From Streptomyces nigra (lineage in GTDB: Bacteria; Actinomycetota; Actinomycetes; Streptomycetales; Streptomycetaceae), in contig NZ_CP029043.1 of the NCBI RefSeq assembly GCF_003074055.1, positions 3,402,501 to 3,466,500 on the forward strand: a stretch of DNA of 64,000 nucleotides, in the 5' to 3' direction. The translations under genes were made by a program, and so were the position numbers. The notes under the pieces were generated by a model. The model was not told where the DNA came from. It made no database searches and worked only from the letters and a program-made list of their open reading frames with translations. Of the stretch, positions 8,980-17,258 are shown one piece after another. Positions within the stretch are counted from its first letter, which is position 1; each line of letters starts with the position of its first letter.

Positions 8980-9261
8980 CTACTTGAGGGCGGCGCTGTT
9001 GCAGCCCATGTCCGAGCCGAGGTGGCTGGGCTGGGCACCCGGCGAGCCCTCGCCGTTGAGGGCGTTGGCCAGCGCGCCGTTGAGGGCGCCGAGGTTGCCG
9101 AGGACGTCGATGTTCATGTCGTGCGAGCGGCACTCGATGCCCTGCGTGATGTCCACGTCATGGGCCCGGGCCTCACCGTGGGCCAGGGCGGTGCCGGCGC
9201 CGAACGAACCGACGCTGCCGAGGACGGCGCCCACGAGGGCCACCTTGTGGAGCTTGCGCAT
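8980..9261 (-). CDS. Small secreted protein, subfamily A (two-Cys)
   Basis: The protein has 93 residues. The start MRKLHK is followed by a hydrophobic signal peptide ending GTALAHG. The mature part has Cys44 and Cys87, exactly 43 residues apart as in the proteins at 11122 and 11673, and shares the core D-V/I-LG-x-x-G-x-x-NG then NGEGSPGAQ and HLGS-x-MGC. A single disulfide is likely. No sortase signal, lipobox or enzyme motif is present. It is not a chaplin (no CGN-x-V-x-V-I-G-L-L-NP). It opens a block of nine exported small proteins. A cell-surface or secreted structural role is an inference only. Confidence 0.8.
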   Translation of the reverse strand: MRKLHKVALVGAVLGSVGSFGAGTALAHGEARAHDVDITQGIECRSHDMNIDVLGNLGALNGALANALNGEGSPGAQPSHLGSDMGCNSAALK

Positions 9262-9315
9262 GTTCTCTCCGTTGGTCTTGCGATTGAGGGGGTGTGCGGC
9301 GGATCGGTGCGGTGA

Positions 9316-10140
9316 TCAGCCGAGGCGGGGCAGACCCAGCTGACCCACCGGGGGCGCCGCGACCTGGCCCAGGCCGAGGCCCGGCACCTGCGGCGCGCTC
9401 GCCGGCGAGATCAGCGGGTTGATCAGCGGGTTCACCTCAGGGTTGACCTGCGGGTTCACCTGCGGGGCGACCCGCGGCGCCGGCTCCGGGCTGAAGACCT
9501 GCGGAGCGGAGACGTGCGGGGCGACCTGCGGCATCACCTGGGGCGCGGCCTGCGGCGTCACCTGCGGCACGACCTGGGGCGCCGCCTGCTGCGGGGCGGC
9601 CTGCGGAGCGGCCTGCGGCGTCGAGGCCTGGGCGAAGCCGCCCGAGGTGGCGGCGGCGCTGGCGTACCCGGTGGGCGCCTGCGGGGCGGCCACCGGAGCG
9701 GGCGCCGGAGCCGGGGCGGGCGCCGCGTACTGCGGAGCCGGCTGCGGATGGCTGACGGCCGCAGCGCCCTCCGAGCGGGACGTCGCCGCCGCGGCCACCG
9801 GCGCGCTCTGCTGCGGAGCGGCCTGGTACTGCGGGGCGGGAGCCGGCGCGTACTGGGGCGCCTGGTACTGCGGGGCGGGAGCAGGCGCCGGGGCGGCGTA
9901 CTGCTGCGGCGCCTGGTACTGCGGAGCGGGAGCCGCGTACTGCGGCGGCGGCGCCTGGTACTGGGGGGCGGGAGCCGGTGCCGGGGCCGCGTACTGCGGC
10001 GCCGGGTAGCCGGGAGCGGGAGCCGGGGCGGCACCGCTGTACCCGACGGGCTGGTCGGCGGCCTCGCTCACGCCGGCACCGATGGCGGTGAGACCGCCTG
10101 CCGCCGCTACGACGAGCGCGGCCTTGTGAAGCTTGCGCAT
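9316..10140 (-). CDS. Secreted Pro/Ala/Gln-rich low-complexity protein
   Basis: The protein has 274 residues. A signal peptide (MRKLHKAALV start, cut near GVSEAADQ) precedes an unstructured chain of repeats: first APAPQYQAP/QYAAPAP units, then PQAAPQ and PQVNPQVNP units ending in INPLISP. There are no cysteines and no folded domain. It resembles a cell-wall-spanning or extracellular linker. The PQVNPQ repeats recur in the divergently transcribed protein at 10481, and the leader upstream of both genes is a copy (AATGAAGGGCCGAG then TTCCATGCGCAAGC), so the pair arose by inverted duplication followed by divergence. Confidence 0.75.
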   Translation of the reverse strand: MRKLHKAALVVAAAGGLTAIGAGVSEAADQPVGYSGAAPAPAPGYPAPQYAAPAPAPAPQYQAPPPQYAAPAPQYQAPQQYAAPAPAPAPQYQAPQYAPAPAPQYQAAPQQSAPVAAAATSRSEGAAAVSHPQPAPQYAAPAPAPAPAPVAAPQAPTGYASAAATSGGFAQASTPQAAPQAAPQQAAPQVVPQVTPQAAPQVMPQVAPHVSAPQVFSPEPAPRVAPQVNPQVNPEVNPLINPLISPASAPQVPGLGLGQVAAPPVGQLGLPRLG

Positions 10141-10480
10141 GGAAACCCTCGGCCCTTCATTACCTGTGCAGGGAAATCCGTATTAATTCGTGGGGATGTC
10201 GCGTGCGCTCAGTCTGATATTCGTACTGCGCCCTTACAGGGGTAATGCCTGAGCTGTCATGTGGACTTCACGCCTTCCTGCTGGGGAACGAAACGGGGGC
10301 CGCCAGGTCACGGCACGCCGAATTCCGTCACTCAAATGCCGCCGGTCGGATAAAAGCATTCCGCGCCAAACGGGTGAGCGCGCATTCCGGGACGTGACCG
10401 CGTGCGCCGCCGGGTCGTTCCCCGCATGGGTCGGAGCAATTCCCGTACGTCCATGCAAGGTCAATGAAGGGCCGAGTTCC
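10141..10480. promoter_or_regulatory. Divergent intergenic region with duplicated leader sequences
   Basis: These 340 bp separate the divergent genes at 9316-10140 and 10481-10978. The last ~30 bp before each ATG are nearly the same (AATGAAGGGCCGAG, then TTCCATGCGCAAGC), carrying the GAAGGG ribosome site. The middle is richer in A/T than the surroundings (ATTAATTCGTGG near 10181), consistent with promoters. I see no further gene here. Confidence 0.5.
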
Positions 10481-10978
10481 ATGCGCAAGCTTCACCAGGT
10501 CGCACTCGTCGTGGCAGCAGCCAGTGGTCTGTCGGCGATCGGCGCGGCCCCCAGCCTCGCCGGGGAGACCCCCGTCGGGTACGGCGGTGGCGCCCCGGCG
10601 GCGCCGCAGCAGGACGCCCAGGCCAGCTCGTGGACCGGTTCCCAGGCCAGCGCGCAGTCCTCCAACGTGCCGTCCGCGCAGCGTCAGGCACCCGCCCCGG
10701 CAGCGGCCCCGCAGCGCGGCGCGGAGGTCAGCCCGCAGGTCAGCCCCCAACTGAGCCCGAAGATCAGCCCGCAGGTCAACCCGCAGCCCGCCGCCGCCCC
10801 GTCGGGCCCGGTCCAGCAGGCCAACCTCTTCCGCCCGTACCAGGAGTGCAGCCCGCAGAGCCTGCTCAACGCGGCCGTCCCGGTCGCCGTGCTGGCCGCC
10901 GCCGAGACCCGCGGCATCGACTGCGACCAGGCCAACAGCCAGGCCAACTCCCTCGCCACCGCGCACGCCACGCGCTGA
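10481..10978 (+). CDS. Secreted protein, subfamily B (RPYQECSPQ domain) with Pro-Gln linker
   Basis: The protein has 165 residues. A signal peptide (MRKLHQVALV to GAAPSLAG) is followed by a linker of Ala/Ser/Gln and SPQVSPQ-like repeats, then a C-terminal module of about 50 residues with FRPYQECSPQ and Cys123/Cys148, 25 residues apart. The same module, with the same Cys spacing, is nearly the whole mature protein at 13842-14078, so this is a long-linker version. The ATG at 10481 follows GAAGGG at 8 nt; upstream in-frame sequence lacks coding character. Function is unknown. A surface display or structural role is suggested by architecture alone. Confidence 0.78.
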   Translation: MRKLHQVALVVAAASGLSAIGAAPSLAGETPVGYGGGAPAAPQQDAQASSWTGSQASAQSSNVPSAQRQAPAPAAAPQRGAEVSPQVSPQLSPKISPQVNPQPAAAPSGPVQQANLFRPYQECSPQSLLNAAVPVAVLAAAETRGIDCDQANSQANSLATAHATR

Positions 10979-11045
10979 CGACTTTCCGGGTGCTTCCGGG
11001 GCGACATCGATCAAGTCGGCGTGCCGCTCCGGACATATCGGATAG

Positions 11046-11121
11046 TTCCTATTAATCTCCGGTAACTGTACGAAGTCGATCTCTCACGGATCGCACCCCA
11101 CCTCACTCCACCGGAGATGAC
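11046..11121 (+). promoter_or_regulatory. Leader of subfamily A gene, copy 1
   Basis: The 76 bp before the ATG at 11122 begin with TTCCTATTAATCTCC and end CACCGGAGATGAC. They match the leader at 11596-11672 almost base for base in several blocks (TTCCTATTA, ACTGTACG, GACGGATCGCA or CACGGATCGCA, CCACTCCACCGGAGATGA). TATTAA-type sequence may be the -10. The GGAG ribosome site is 5 nt from the ATG. Confidence 0.55.
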
Positions 11122-11415
11122 ATGCACAAGCTTCGCAAGGCCGCCGTCGTGGTCGCCGCCCTCGGCACCGTCGGGTTCCTGGGCGCCGGCACGGCCACCG
11201 CGCACGGCGACGAGGGCCACGGCAAGAGCGGCGGCGACAAGTACAGCGTCCTGCAGAGCTCCAACTGCAAGTCGCACGACCTGAACCTCGACGTCCTCGG
11301 CGAGGTCGGCATCCTCAACGGCCTGCTGGGCAGCGCGCTCAACGGTGAGGGCAGCCCCGGCGCGCAGGACACCCACCTCGGCTCGACGATGGGCTGCAGC
11401 AACAGCGCCTTCTGA
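11122..11415 (+). CDS. Small secreted protein, subfamily A (two-Cys)
   Basis: The protein has 97 residues. A signal peptide (MHKLRKAAVV to GTATAHG) precedes a short His/Gly/Lys-rich stretch and the family core: VLQSSNCKSHD (Cys49), the D-V-LGEVGILNGLLG strand, LNGEGSPGAQ and HLGSTMGC (Cys92). It is a close tandem paralogue of the 11673 protein in protein, leader and strand, and shares the 43-residue Cys spacing with the 8980 protein. It ends 38 bp before a strong terminator hairpin, so it is monocistronic. The core looks like an amphipathic beta/alpha segment, but no known fold is recognised. Confidence 0.82.
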   Translation: MHKLRKAAVVVAALGTVGFLGAGTATAHGDEGHGKSGGDKYSVLQSSNCKSHDLNLDVLGEVGILNGLLGSALNGEGSPGAQDTHLGSTMGCSNSAF

Positions 11416-11452
11416 GCCACCCCGGGCCGCATCGTCGGCCCGAGCGGGATCA

Positions 11453-11498
11453 AGTCCCGGCGCCGGACCGCGAGTCCGGCGCCGGGACTCCTTTTTTC
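11453..11498 (+). terminator. Rho-independent terminator
   Basis: A 16-bp perfect stem (AGTCCCGGCGCCGGAC, positions 11453-11468) pairs with 11474-11489 across a 5-nt loop, followed by CCTTTTTT. It closes the gene at 11122-11415. Confidence 0.9.
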
Positions 11499-11595
11499 CC
11501 GCAATTCACCGGAGAACAATTCGAATTCCGACCCCATCGGCCAACGTGGTGAGACTCTCCCGAATTCGGGCGCGCCGCCCATTGCCCAGAAATAC

Positions 11596-11672
11596 TTCCT
11601 ATTAGCCTCCGTGACTGTACGCACGCGGTCCATGACGGATCGCAACCCACCTCCACTCCACCGGAGATGAAC
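11596..11672 (+). promoter_or_regulatory. Leader of subfamily A gene, copy 2
   Basis: This is a duplicate of the 11046-11121 leader: TTCCTATTAGCCTCC, ACTGTACG, GACGGATCGCA and the CCACCGGAGATGAAC ribosome site are shared, at the same distance (76-77 bp) from the start codon. The promoter and leader were duplicated together with the gene. Confidence 0.55.
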
Positions 11673-11966
11673 ATGCACAAGCTCCACAAGGCCGCCGTCG
11701 TGGTCGCCGCGCTCGGCACCGTCGGACTCCTGGGCGCCGGCACCGCCACGGCCGACCAGGGCGGCTGGGGCCAGAAGGGCAGCAGCGTCAGCGTCCTGCA
11801 GAGCAGCAACTGCCGTTCGCACGACGCCAACGTCGACATCCTGGGCCAGGTCGGCATCGCCAACGGCCTGGGCGGCAACCTGCTGAACGGCGAGGGCAAC
11901 CCGGGCGCGCAGGAGACCCACCTCGGCTCCTCCATGGGCTGCAACAACAGCGCCTTCGGCAAGTGA
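11673..11966 (+). CDS. Small secreted protein, subfamily A (two-Cys)
   Basis: The protein has 97 residues. The ATG at 11673 is chosen because GGAG ends 6 nt upstream; an ATG at 11667 directly abuts that site and cannot use it. The signal peptide MHKLHKAAVV to GTATADQ is followed by VLQSSNCRSHD (Cys47), VDILGQVGIANG, LNGEGNPGAQ and HLGSSMGC (Cys90). It is a tandem copy of the 11122 gene. It has its own leader and is followed by a terminator hairpin at 11998. It probably forms one disulfide outside the cell. The role is unknown. Confidence 0.82.
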   Translation: MHKLHKAAVVVAALGTVGLLGAGTATADQGGWGQKGSSVSVLQSSNCRSHDANVDILGQVGIANGLGGNLLNGEGNPGAQETHLGSSMGCNNSAFGK

Positions 11967-11997
11967 GGTAAGGGAGTTCTCTCCCACAGCACAGTAT

Positions 11998-12037
11998 GAA
12001 GAAGCCGGACCCGGATCACTCCGGGTCCGGCTTCTTC
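11998..12037. terminator. Bidirectional terminator hairpin
   Basis: An 18-bp perfect stem (GAAGAAGCCGGACCCGGA, 11998-12015) pairs with 12020-12037 around a 4-nt loop. It lies between the convergent genes ending at 11966 (+) and 12083 (-), and the A/T-containing stem ends serve both directions. Confidence 0.85.
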
Positions 12038-12082
12038 GTGCCCCCGAAGGGGGCCGGCTGAAAGGGGCCGGCGCGGCGGGTG

Positions 12083-12430
12083 TCAGAAGTCGAACTTGGG
12101 GAGCTTGAACCCCTTGGGCAGCTCCGCCTCGTTGTTGCACTCGACGACGGGACCCGACTCCACGGAGCCCTCGCGTCCCACCCGGCCGTCGGCCGTGATC
12201 ACACGGGGCCGCTCGGTCGTCGAGCAGTCCTGCTTCTGCTGGAGCACATAGCCGTTGCGCTTGTCCTTGTGGACGACCTCGCTCTTCTTCACACAGACGA
12301 TGTCGCCCTGCGAGGTGATGGTGCAGACCCCCTTGGAGTCGTCCGCGAACGCGGGTGCGGCGCCGCCGTAGAGGACGGCGAGCGCTCCGATGAGCCCCGA
12401 TACGGTTGCGATCTTCTGTCGACCGTTCAT
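12083..12430 (-). CDS. Small secreted protein, subfamily C (four-Cys)
   Basis: The protein has 115 residues. A signal peptide (MNGRQKIATVSGLIG to AAPAFADD) precedes four cysteines (36, 46, 69, 98). The pattern G-V-C-x9-C-V, then V-L-x6-Cys, then GPVVEC is shared with the 13345 product (Cys 34, 44, 66, 93), so two disulfides are likely. The mature protein is charged, with many Lys and Asp. There is no enzyme motif. It is transcribed alone, and its 3' end faces the 11998 terminator. Function is unknown. Confidence 0.78.
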   Translation of the reverse strand: MNGRQKIATVSGLIGALAVLYGGAAPAFADDSKGVCTITSQGDIVCVKKSEVVHKDKRNGYVLQQKQDCSTTERPRVITADGRVGREGSVESGPVVECNNEAELPKGFKLPKFDF

Positions 12431-12664
12431 GTGCTGCGTTCCTCTTGTCCTGGTGTTGGTCGAGTGTCGAAAAACCCGTCGCCGGGCGCCTGTTCGGGAA
12501 CGTCCGGCGTCGGCACCGCCGCAGCCCGGCCGCGCACCCCGAAGGGGTCTGCCGCGCGGCCGGGCTGCGAATTCTGAGGTTTCACCGGCACACCGCGTGC
12601 GGCGTACCGGGGGAATCCGATGCGAGGCCCTGAATCTCGTGCACCGGTTCCCGCGGGGAGATGC

Positions 12665-13048
12665 TTACTTCGCGACGTACTCGCCGTAGCCGTACTCCGG
12701 GGCGGCGGCCTCGGGAGCGGCCTCCGGCGCGGCCTCGGGCGCGGCGGCCGGGGCGGCCTCCGGAGCGGCGACGGGAGCGGCCTCCGGGGCGACCGGCTGA
12801 GCGGCCTCGGGGGCGGCCACCGGGGCGGCCTCAGGGGCGGCGGCGACCGGAGCGGCCTCCGGGGCGGCCTTCTCGGCCGCCGGCGTGGCCGTCGTGGCGA
12901 CGGCGTTGGCCGAGGAGTTCGCCACCGCGGTCACGAACTGCCCCTCCCACTCGTTCTCGTCGGCGAACGCGGTACCGGCACCGATACCGAAGGCGGACAG
13001 CCCCGCAACAGCCGCGGCTACCACCGCGACGCGCTGAAACCTGCGCAT
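12665..13048 (-). CDS. Secreted Ala/Pro/Glu repeat protein
   Basis: The protein has 127 residues. A signal peptide (MRRFQRVAVV to GTAFADEN) is followed by a short conserved-looking segment (WEGQFVTAVANSSAN) and then about ten EAAPVAAP/EAAPAAAP repeats ending EYGYGEYVAK. The repeat region is acidic and probably extended. It has no cysteine. The Tyr-rich tail might be a cross-linking or wall-contact site, but that is speculation. It belongs to the same block of exported proteins and has a low-complexity counterpart at 9316-10140. Confidence 0.72.
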   Translation of the reverse strand: MRRFQRVAVVAAAVAGLSAFGIGAGTAFADENEWEGQFVTAVANSSANAVATTATPAAEKAAPEAAPVAAAPEAAPVAAPEAAQPVAPEAAPVAAPEAAPAAAPEAAPEAAPEAAAPEYGYGEYVAK

Positions 13049-13257
13049 GGATTGACCCTTTCTTCCCGGGCACGAGGCCCTGGTTGACTACTTAATGTGA
13101 GCATATACAGTCAATCCGTAGCAATTTGGGATCTTTCGTCGCAGCCGGAGGCGTGTCGGGTCCGTTTCCTTCCAACGAAAACGACGTCACCCCGGGTCCG
13201 GGTCACGGCCCGGAAGGAACCCTCACCCATTCGCCGAAGTACTGGTCCGGGCGCGCG

Positions 13258-13315
13258 AAAAAAAAAGCGACGGCCGGATCAGGTCTCCCTGATTCCGGCC
13301 GTCCGCTGCTTTTTT
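13258..13315. terminator. Bidirectional terminator hairpin with A and T tracts
   Basis: A run of nine A precedes a GACGGCCGGATCAGG stem, a short loop and the complementary CCTGATTCCGGCCGTC arm, then CGCTGC and a T tract. It lies downstream of the minus-strand gene ending at 13345. Confidence 0.8.
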
Positions 13316-13344
13316 CGTGCTTTTTTCGTACCGCGGTCGCCCGC

Positions 13345-13713
13345 TCAGCCCAGGAGGCGGGCGATGAGCGGACTCACCTCGTTCTGCTCGCCGCTGTCGG
13401 CGGGGACCGCGGGCGCCGTCTCGTTCATGTCGGCGCAGGTGATCTGGGGGCCGATCCGGGTCTGCCCGTTGGACAGGACCCCGGGAGCGGGCAGGGTGAG
13501 GGGCTTCGACGGCTGGCAGTTCACGCTGCGCCGCAGGACGAAGTCGTCACCCTCGGGCGTCTGCCCGGTGACCGTCTGCGTGCAGATGATGTTGCCCTGC
13601 GCGTCGAGGGCGCAGGCCGGGGCCGCAGCCTGGGCCGGTCCGGCACCGATGCCGGCCAGGGCGAGGCCGCCGAGCAGCCCCGAGACAGCCACGATCCTCT
13701 TGCCGTTGAACAT
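13345..13713 (-). CDS. Small secreted protein, subfamily C (four-Cys)
   Basis: The protein has 122 residues. The ATG at 13713 gives a clean signal peptide (MFNGKRIVAVSGLLGG to GPAQAA); upstream in-frame sequence is not coding. Cysteines 34, 44, 66 and 93 match the spacing of the 12083 product, with ACALDAQGNIIC, VNCQPSK and GPQITCADMNE as landmarks. The C-terminus adds an acidic tail. The terminator at 13258-13315 follows it. It is a tandem paralogue within the block and of unknown role. Confidence 0.78.
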   Translation of the reverse strand: MFNGKRIVAVSGLLGGLALAGIGAGPAQAAAPACALDAQGNIICTQTVTGQTPEGDDFVLRRSVNCQPSKPLTLPAPGVLSNGQTRIGPQITCADMNETAPAVPADSGEQNEVSPLIARLLG

Positions 13714-13841
13714 GTGTTGAGTCTCCTTGGTGGGGGTGGGCCCGGACACGCCTTCCCGGTGGCCGCGCAGGAACGGGCCCCCTCGGGGGTGATTCCGAAG
13801 GGGCCCGCGGAAGGCGTCGCGCACGACCACGCCGCCGGTCG

Positions 13842-14078
13842 TCAGCGGGTGAAGGCGTTGTTGAACTGTCCGCAGGTGGTGTCGAAGGTCTCGGAGAGGC
13901 CGAGCACGGCGACCGGGACGTCGGTGGCGGCCACGGTCTGCGGGCTGCACTCCTGGTACGGGCGGTACATGTCCGTCACGGACGGGGTGGCGTCGTGGGC
14001 GACGCTCGTGCCCGCGCCGATCGCGGTGAGCCCGCCGGCGGCGGCAGCGGCGATCATGACCTTGTGAAGCTTGCGCAT
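13842..14078 (-). CDS. Small secreted protein, subfamily B (RPYQECSPQ domain)
   Basis: The protein has 78 residues. A signal peptide (MRKLHKVMIA to GTSVAHD) leaves a mature chain of about 50 residues: MYRPYQECSPQ, then VPVAVLGLSETFDTTC. Cys44 and Cys69 are 25 apart, exactly as in the C-terminal module of the 10481 product. This is the minimal form of that domain. The start at 14078 gives the MRKLHK sequence common to four proteins of the block; longer frames upstream run through the tRNA. Function is unknown. Confidence 0.78.
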   Translation of the reverse strand: MRKLHKVMIAAAAAGGLTAIGAGTSVAHDATPSVTDMYRPYQECSPQTVAATDVPVAVLGLSETFDTTCGQFNNAFTR

Positions 14079-14266
14079 GGAACCCTCGGATTTCATTACA
14101 TACATGAGGCTGATTGCCCACTGTGACTGCGTGAACACTAGCAGTAGCGATCCTATTCCATGACGGCGTATGTCCCGTGTCCCTGACGGGACATGGCGGT
14201 GTGAAAGGGGACGGGAAAAGACGTGCGGGGCGGCCTCTTTCGAGTCACCGCCCCGCAGTTGCGAAG

Positions 14267-14341
14267 AGCCCCCTGTCGGATTCGAACCGACGACCTGCTG
14301 TTTACAAGACAGCCGCTCTGGACCAGCTGAGCTAAGGAGGC
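14267..14341 (-). tRNA. tRNA-Thr (anticodon UGU)
   Basis: On the minus strand 75 nt fold as a full cloverleaf: acceptor GCCTCCT paired with AGGGGGC (one G-U), D-stem GCTC/GAGC, anticodon stem GCTGT/ACAGC with loop CTTGTAA (anticodon TGT), and T-arm GTCGG-TTCGAAT-CCGAC with discriminator T. CCA is not encoded, as is common in streptomycetes. It stands alone between the small-protein block and msiK. Confidence 0.95.
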
Positions 14342-14555
14342 GTGCGCGCGCTTCACGCACGCGCCCGTGCAGTGTACCCACCCCGCGGGCGGGCTCCGCC
14401 GAGAATTCCCGTGAAGTTCACATGCTCCTGGTACTGACAGACCATACGAACGCCAGGTAGCGTCCAGTGCCAGTCCGCACATGTGGACTACACCAACCAC
14501 CTTCCTACAACGGATCGTCCGGCACGTTCCTGCCGGTAGAAGGGGGCCCATCACC

Positions 14556-15647
<1,092 letters not shown>

Positions 15648-15686
15648 GCGGGCGCCTCGCCCGCCGAGGCACCCGCACGGAACGAG

Positions 15687-15720
15687 AAGGGCCCCGCAGA
15701 CTTCTGCGGGGCCCTTTCCG
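15687..15720 (+). terminator. Rho-independent terminator after msiK
   Basis: A 14-bp perfect stem AAGGGCCCCGCAGA pairs with TCTGCGGGGCCCTT around a 2-nt CT turn, ending in TTTCC. It lies about 40 bp after the msiK stop. Confidence 0.9.
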
Positions 15721-15856
15721 TTGTCGACAAATACCCCGGCATACCGGTCATTTCGAATGGTGTGCGTCAACACGCAAGCAGGGAAAGCAGGATGGCCGTC
15801 CCTCGAACCGGTGACTAAATGTCGCCATATCCGCACTGAACGCTACCCTCACTCGC

Positions 15857-16315
15857 GTGAAGCACTCCACCACCCAACAGACTCGACGCGGCCACCGGGG
15901 CCCCGCCCGCCAGCTCGGCCGCACTCTCGCCCTCGTCCTGCCCGTCGTCCTGGTGCTCTCCGGGACACTCGCGGTCACCCGCGTCAACTGGTCGGGGAAC
16001 TCCTCGGACTCGGTGCTCACGGCGACCGACGTCACGAGCGTCGGCGGTGCGAAGAACGCCGCCCCGCGCGCTCCGCAGGAGGTGCTGCGCGACCAGTTGC
16101 TGACCGAACTGCAGGAGAAGAACCCCGGGGTCGCCCTGACCCATCTCCAGCAGGCGGTCGACGAGCGTCCGTCGCTCGGCCGGCACTGCGCCTCCATCGC
16201 CCGCGCCCTCGGCCGCGCCGCGGTCCGCGCGTACGGCCCGACGCGTGCGCAGTCCTTCTCCCGGCCCGTCTGCGACACCGCGTTCGCCTCGGGGGTGGCG
16301 GCCGCCCACCGGTAG
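15857..16315 (+). CDS. Single-pass membrane or secreted hypothetical protein
   Basis: The protein has 152 residues from a GTG start. A basic N-terminus (TTQQTRRGHRGPARQLGR) is followed by one hydrophobic helix (TLALVLPVVLVLSGTLAV) and an extracellular part of about 115 residues with two cysteines (near GRHCASI and RPVCDTA) and no known motif. The C-terminal half is helical and ends in small residues. It stands alone, 126 bp before the nucleotidyltransferase gene. I do not recognise the family. Confidence 0.7.
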   Translation: MKHSTTQQTRRGHRGPARQLGRTLALVLPVVLVLSGTLAVTRVNWSGNSSDSVLTATDVTSVGGAKNAAPRAPQEVLRDQLLTELQEKNPGVALTHLQQAVDERPSLGRHCASIARALGRAAVRAYGPTRAQSFSRPVCDTAFASGVAAAHR

Positions 16316-16440
16316 CGGCGTCGACCCACACCCCGTCCCGTGCCTCCGCGGGGGCACGCTCGCGCTTCCGGACGGTAACGGCTGATGGCGGGACGGTTTC
16401 CCACGCATGCCGTGGGCGGGGCGCCGCGTACAGTGCGGTC

Positions 16441-17172
16441 ATGAGTGATCCGAACGCCGCGTCCCGCCCCGTTCAAGCCGTCGTCCTGGCCGGCGGCCAG
16501 GGCTCCCGGCTGCGCCCGTACACCGACGACCGGCCCAAGCCGATGGTCGAGATCCCCGGCACGGGGACGCCGATCATCGGCCATCAGCTCGTCTGGCTCG
16601 CCGAAGAAGGCGTGACGGACGTCGTGATCAGCTGCGGGCATCTCGCCGAGGTGCTCCAGGACTGGCTGAAGTCGGCCGACCTTCCGGTGCGCGTCACGAC
16701 CGTCGTCGAGCCCGAGCCCCTCGGCCGCGGCGGCGGCCTCAAGTACGCCGCCGCCCATCTGCCGCACCCCGACCAGCCCTGGTACGCCACCAACGGCGAC
16801 ATCTGGACGCGTTTCTCGCTGCGCGACATGGCCGACTTCCACGCCGAGCGTGACGCCGTCGCCACCCTCGCCCTCGCGCGGCCGCGTATCCCCTGGGGTG
16901 CCGTGAAGACGGACGGCTTCGGGCACATCACCGACTTCATCGAGGCCCCGCCGTCGACCTTCGAGATCAACGCGGGCGTCTACGTCTTCTCTCCCGCCTT
17001 CGCCGGCCTGCTGCCCGAGCGCGGCGACCACGAGCGCACCACGTTCCCCCATCTCGCCCGCGAGCGGCGCCTCTACGGCTTCCCGCTGCCTCAGGGCGCG
17101 TACTGGAGGGCCATCGACACCGCGAAGGACCTCACGGAGGCCGCGAAGGAACTGGCGGCCCAGGGCCGCTGA
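16441..17172 (+). CDS. NDP-sugar nucleotidyltransferase (NTP_transferase family)
   Basis: The protein has 243 residues. The N-terminal signature VVLAGGQGSRLRPYTDDRPKP is the G-x-G-x-R-x(4-7)-T-x-x-x-PK-P nucleotide/metal motif of sugar-1-phosphate nucleotidyltransferases, followed by the acceptor-site ATNGDIW and EINAGVYVFS segments. At about 240 residues it lacks the C-terminal left-handed helix domain, so it is a minimal GDP-mannose or glucose-1-phosphate type enzyme. It would form an activated sugar from NTP and sugar-1-phosphate. It has its own terminator and lies near no glycosyltransferase, so the sugar is not predictable. Confidence 0.85.
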   Translation: MSDPNAASRPVQAVVLAGGQGSRLRPYTDDRPKPMVEIPGTGTPIIGHQLVWLAEEGVTDVVISCGHLAEVLQDWLKSADLPVRVTTVVEPEPLGRGGGLKYAAAHLPHPDQPWYATNGDIWTRFSLRDMADFHAERDAVATLALARPRIPWGAVKTDGFGHITDFIEAPPSTFEINAGVYVFSPAFAGLLPERGDHERTTFPHLARERRLYGFPLPQGAYWRAIDTAKDLTEAAKELAAQGR

Positions 17173-17210
17173 GCGCCCTGCGGCGGTCTGCGACAGCCTT
17201 ACGCCGCGAA

Positions 17211-17243
17211 AAGGGCCCCGGACTCTGGAAGTCCGGGGCCCTT
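17211..17243. terminator. Bidirectional terminator
   Basis: A 14-bp stem AAGGGCCCCGGACT pairs with AGTCCGGGGCCCTT around a 5-nt loop, between convergent genes ending at 17172 (+) and 17259 (-). Confidence 0.9.
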
Positions 17244-17258
17244 CCGTGTGCCCAAGGC

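Noticed and set aside
8980..9261. Chaplin or rodlin call for subfamily A proteins
   Set aside because: The chaplin CGN-x-V-x-V-IGLLNP core is missing and length and Cys spacing differ. A very distant relation to rodlins cannot be excluded but is not supported.
9514..10245. Plus-strand Gly/Arg-rich reading frame opposite the Pro/Ala protein
   Set aside because: It arises as the complement of the low-complexity repeats and has no independent start signals.
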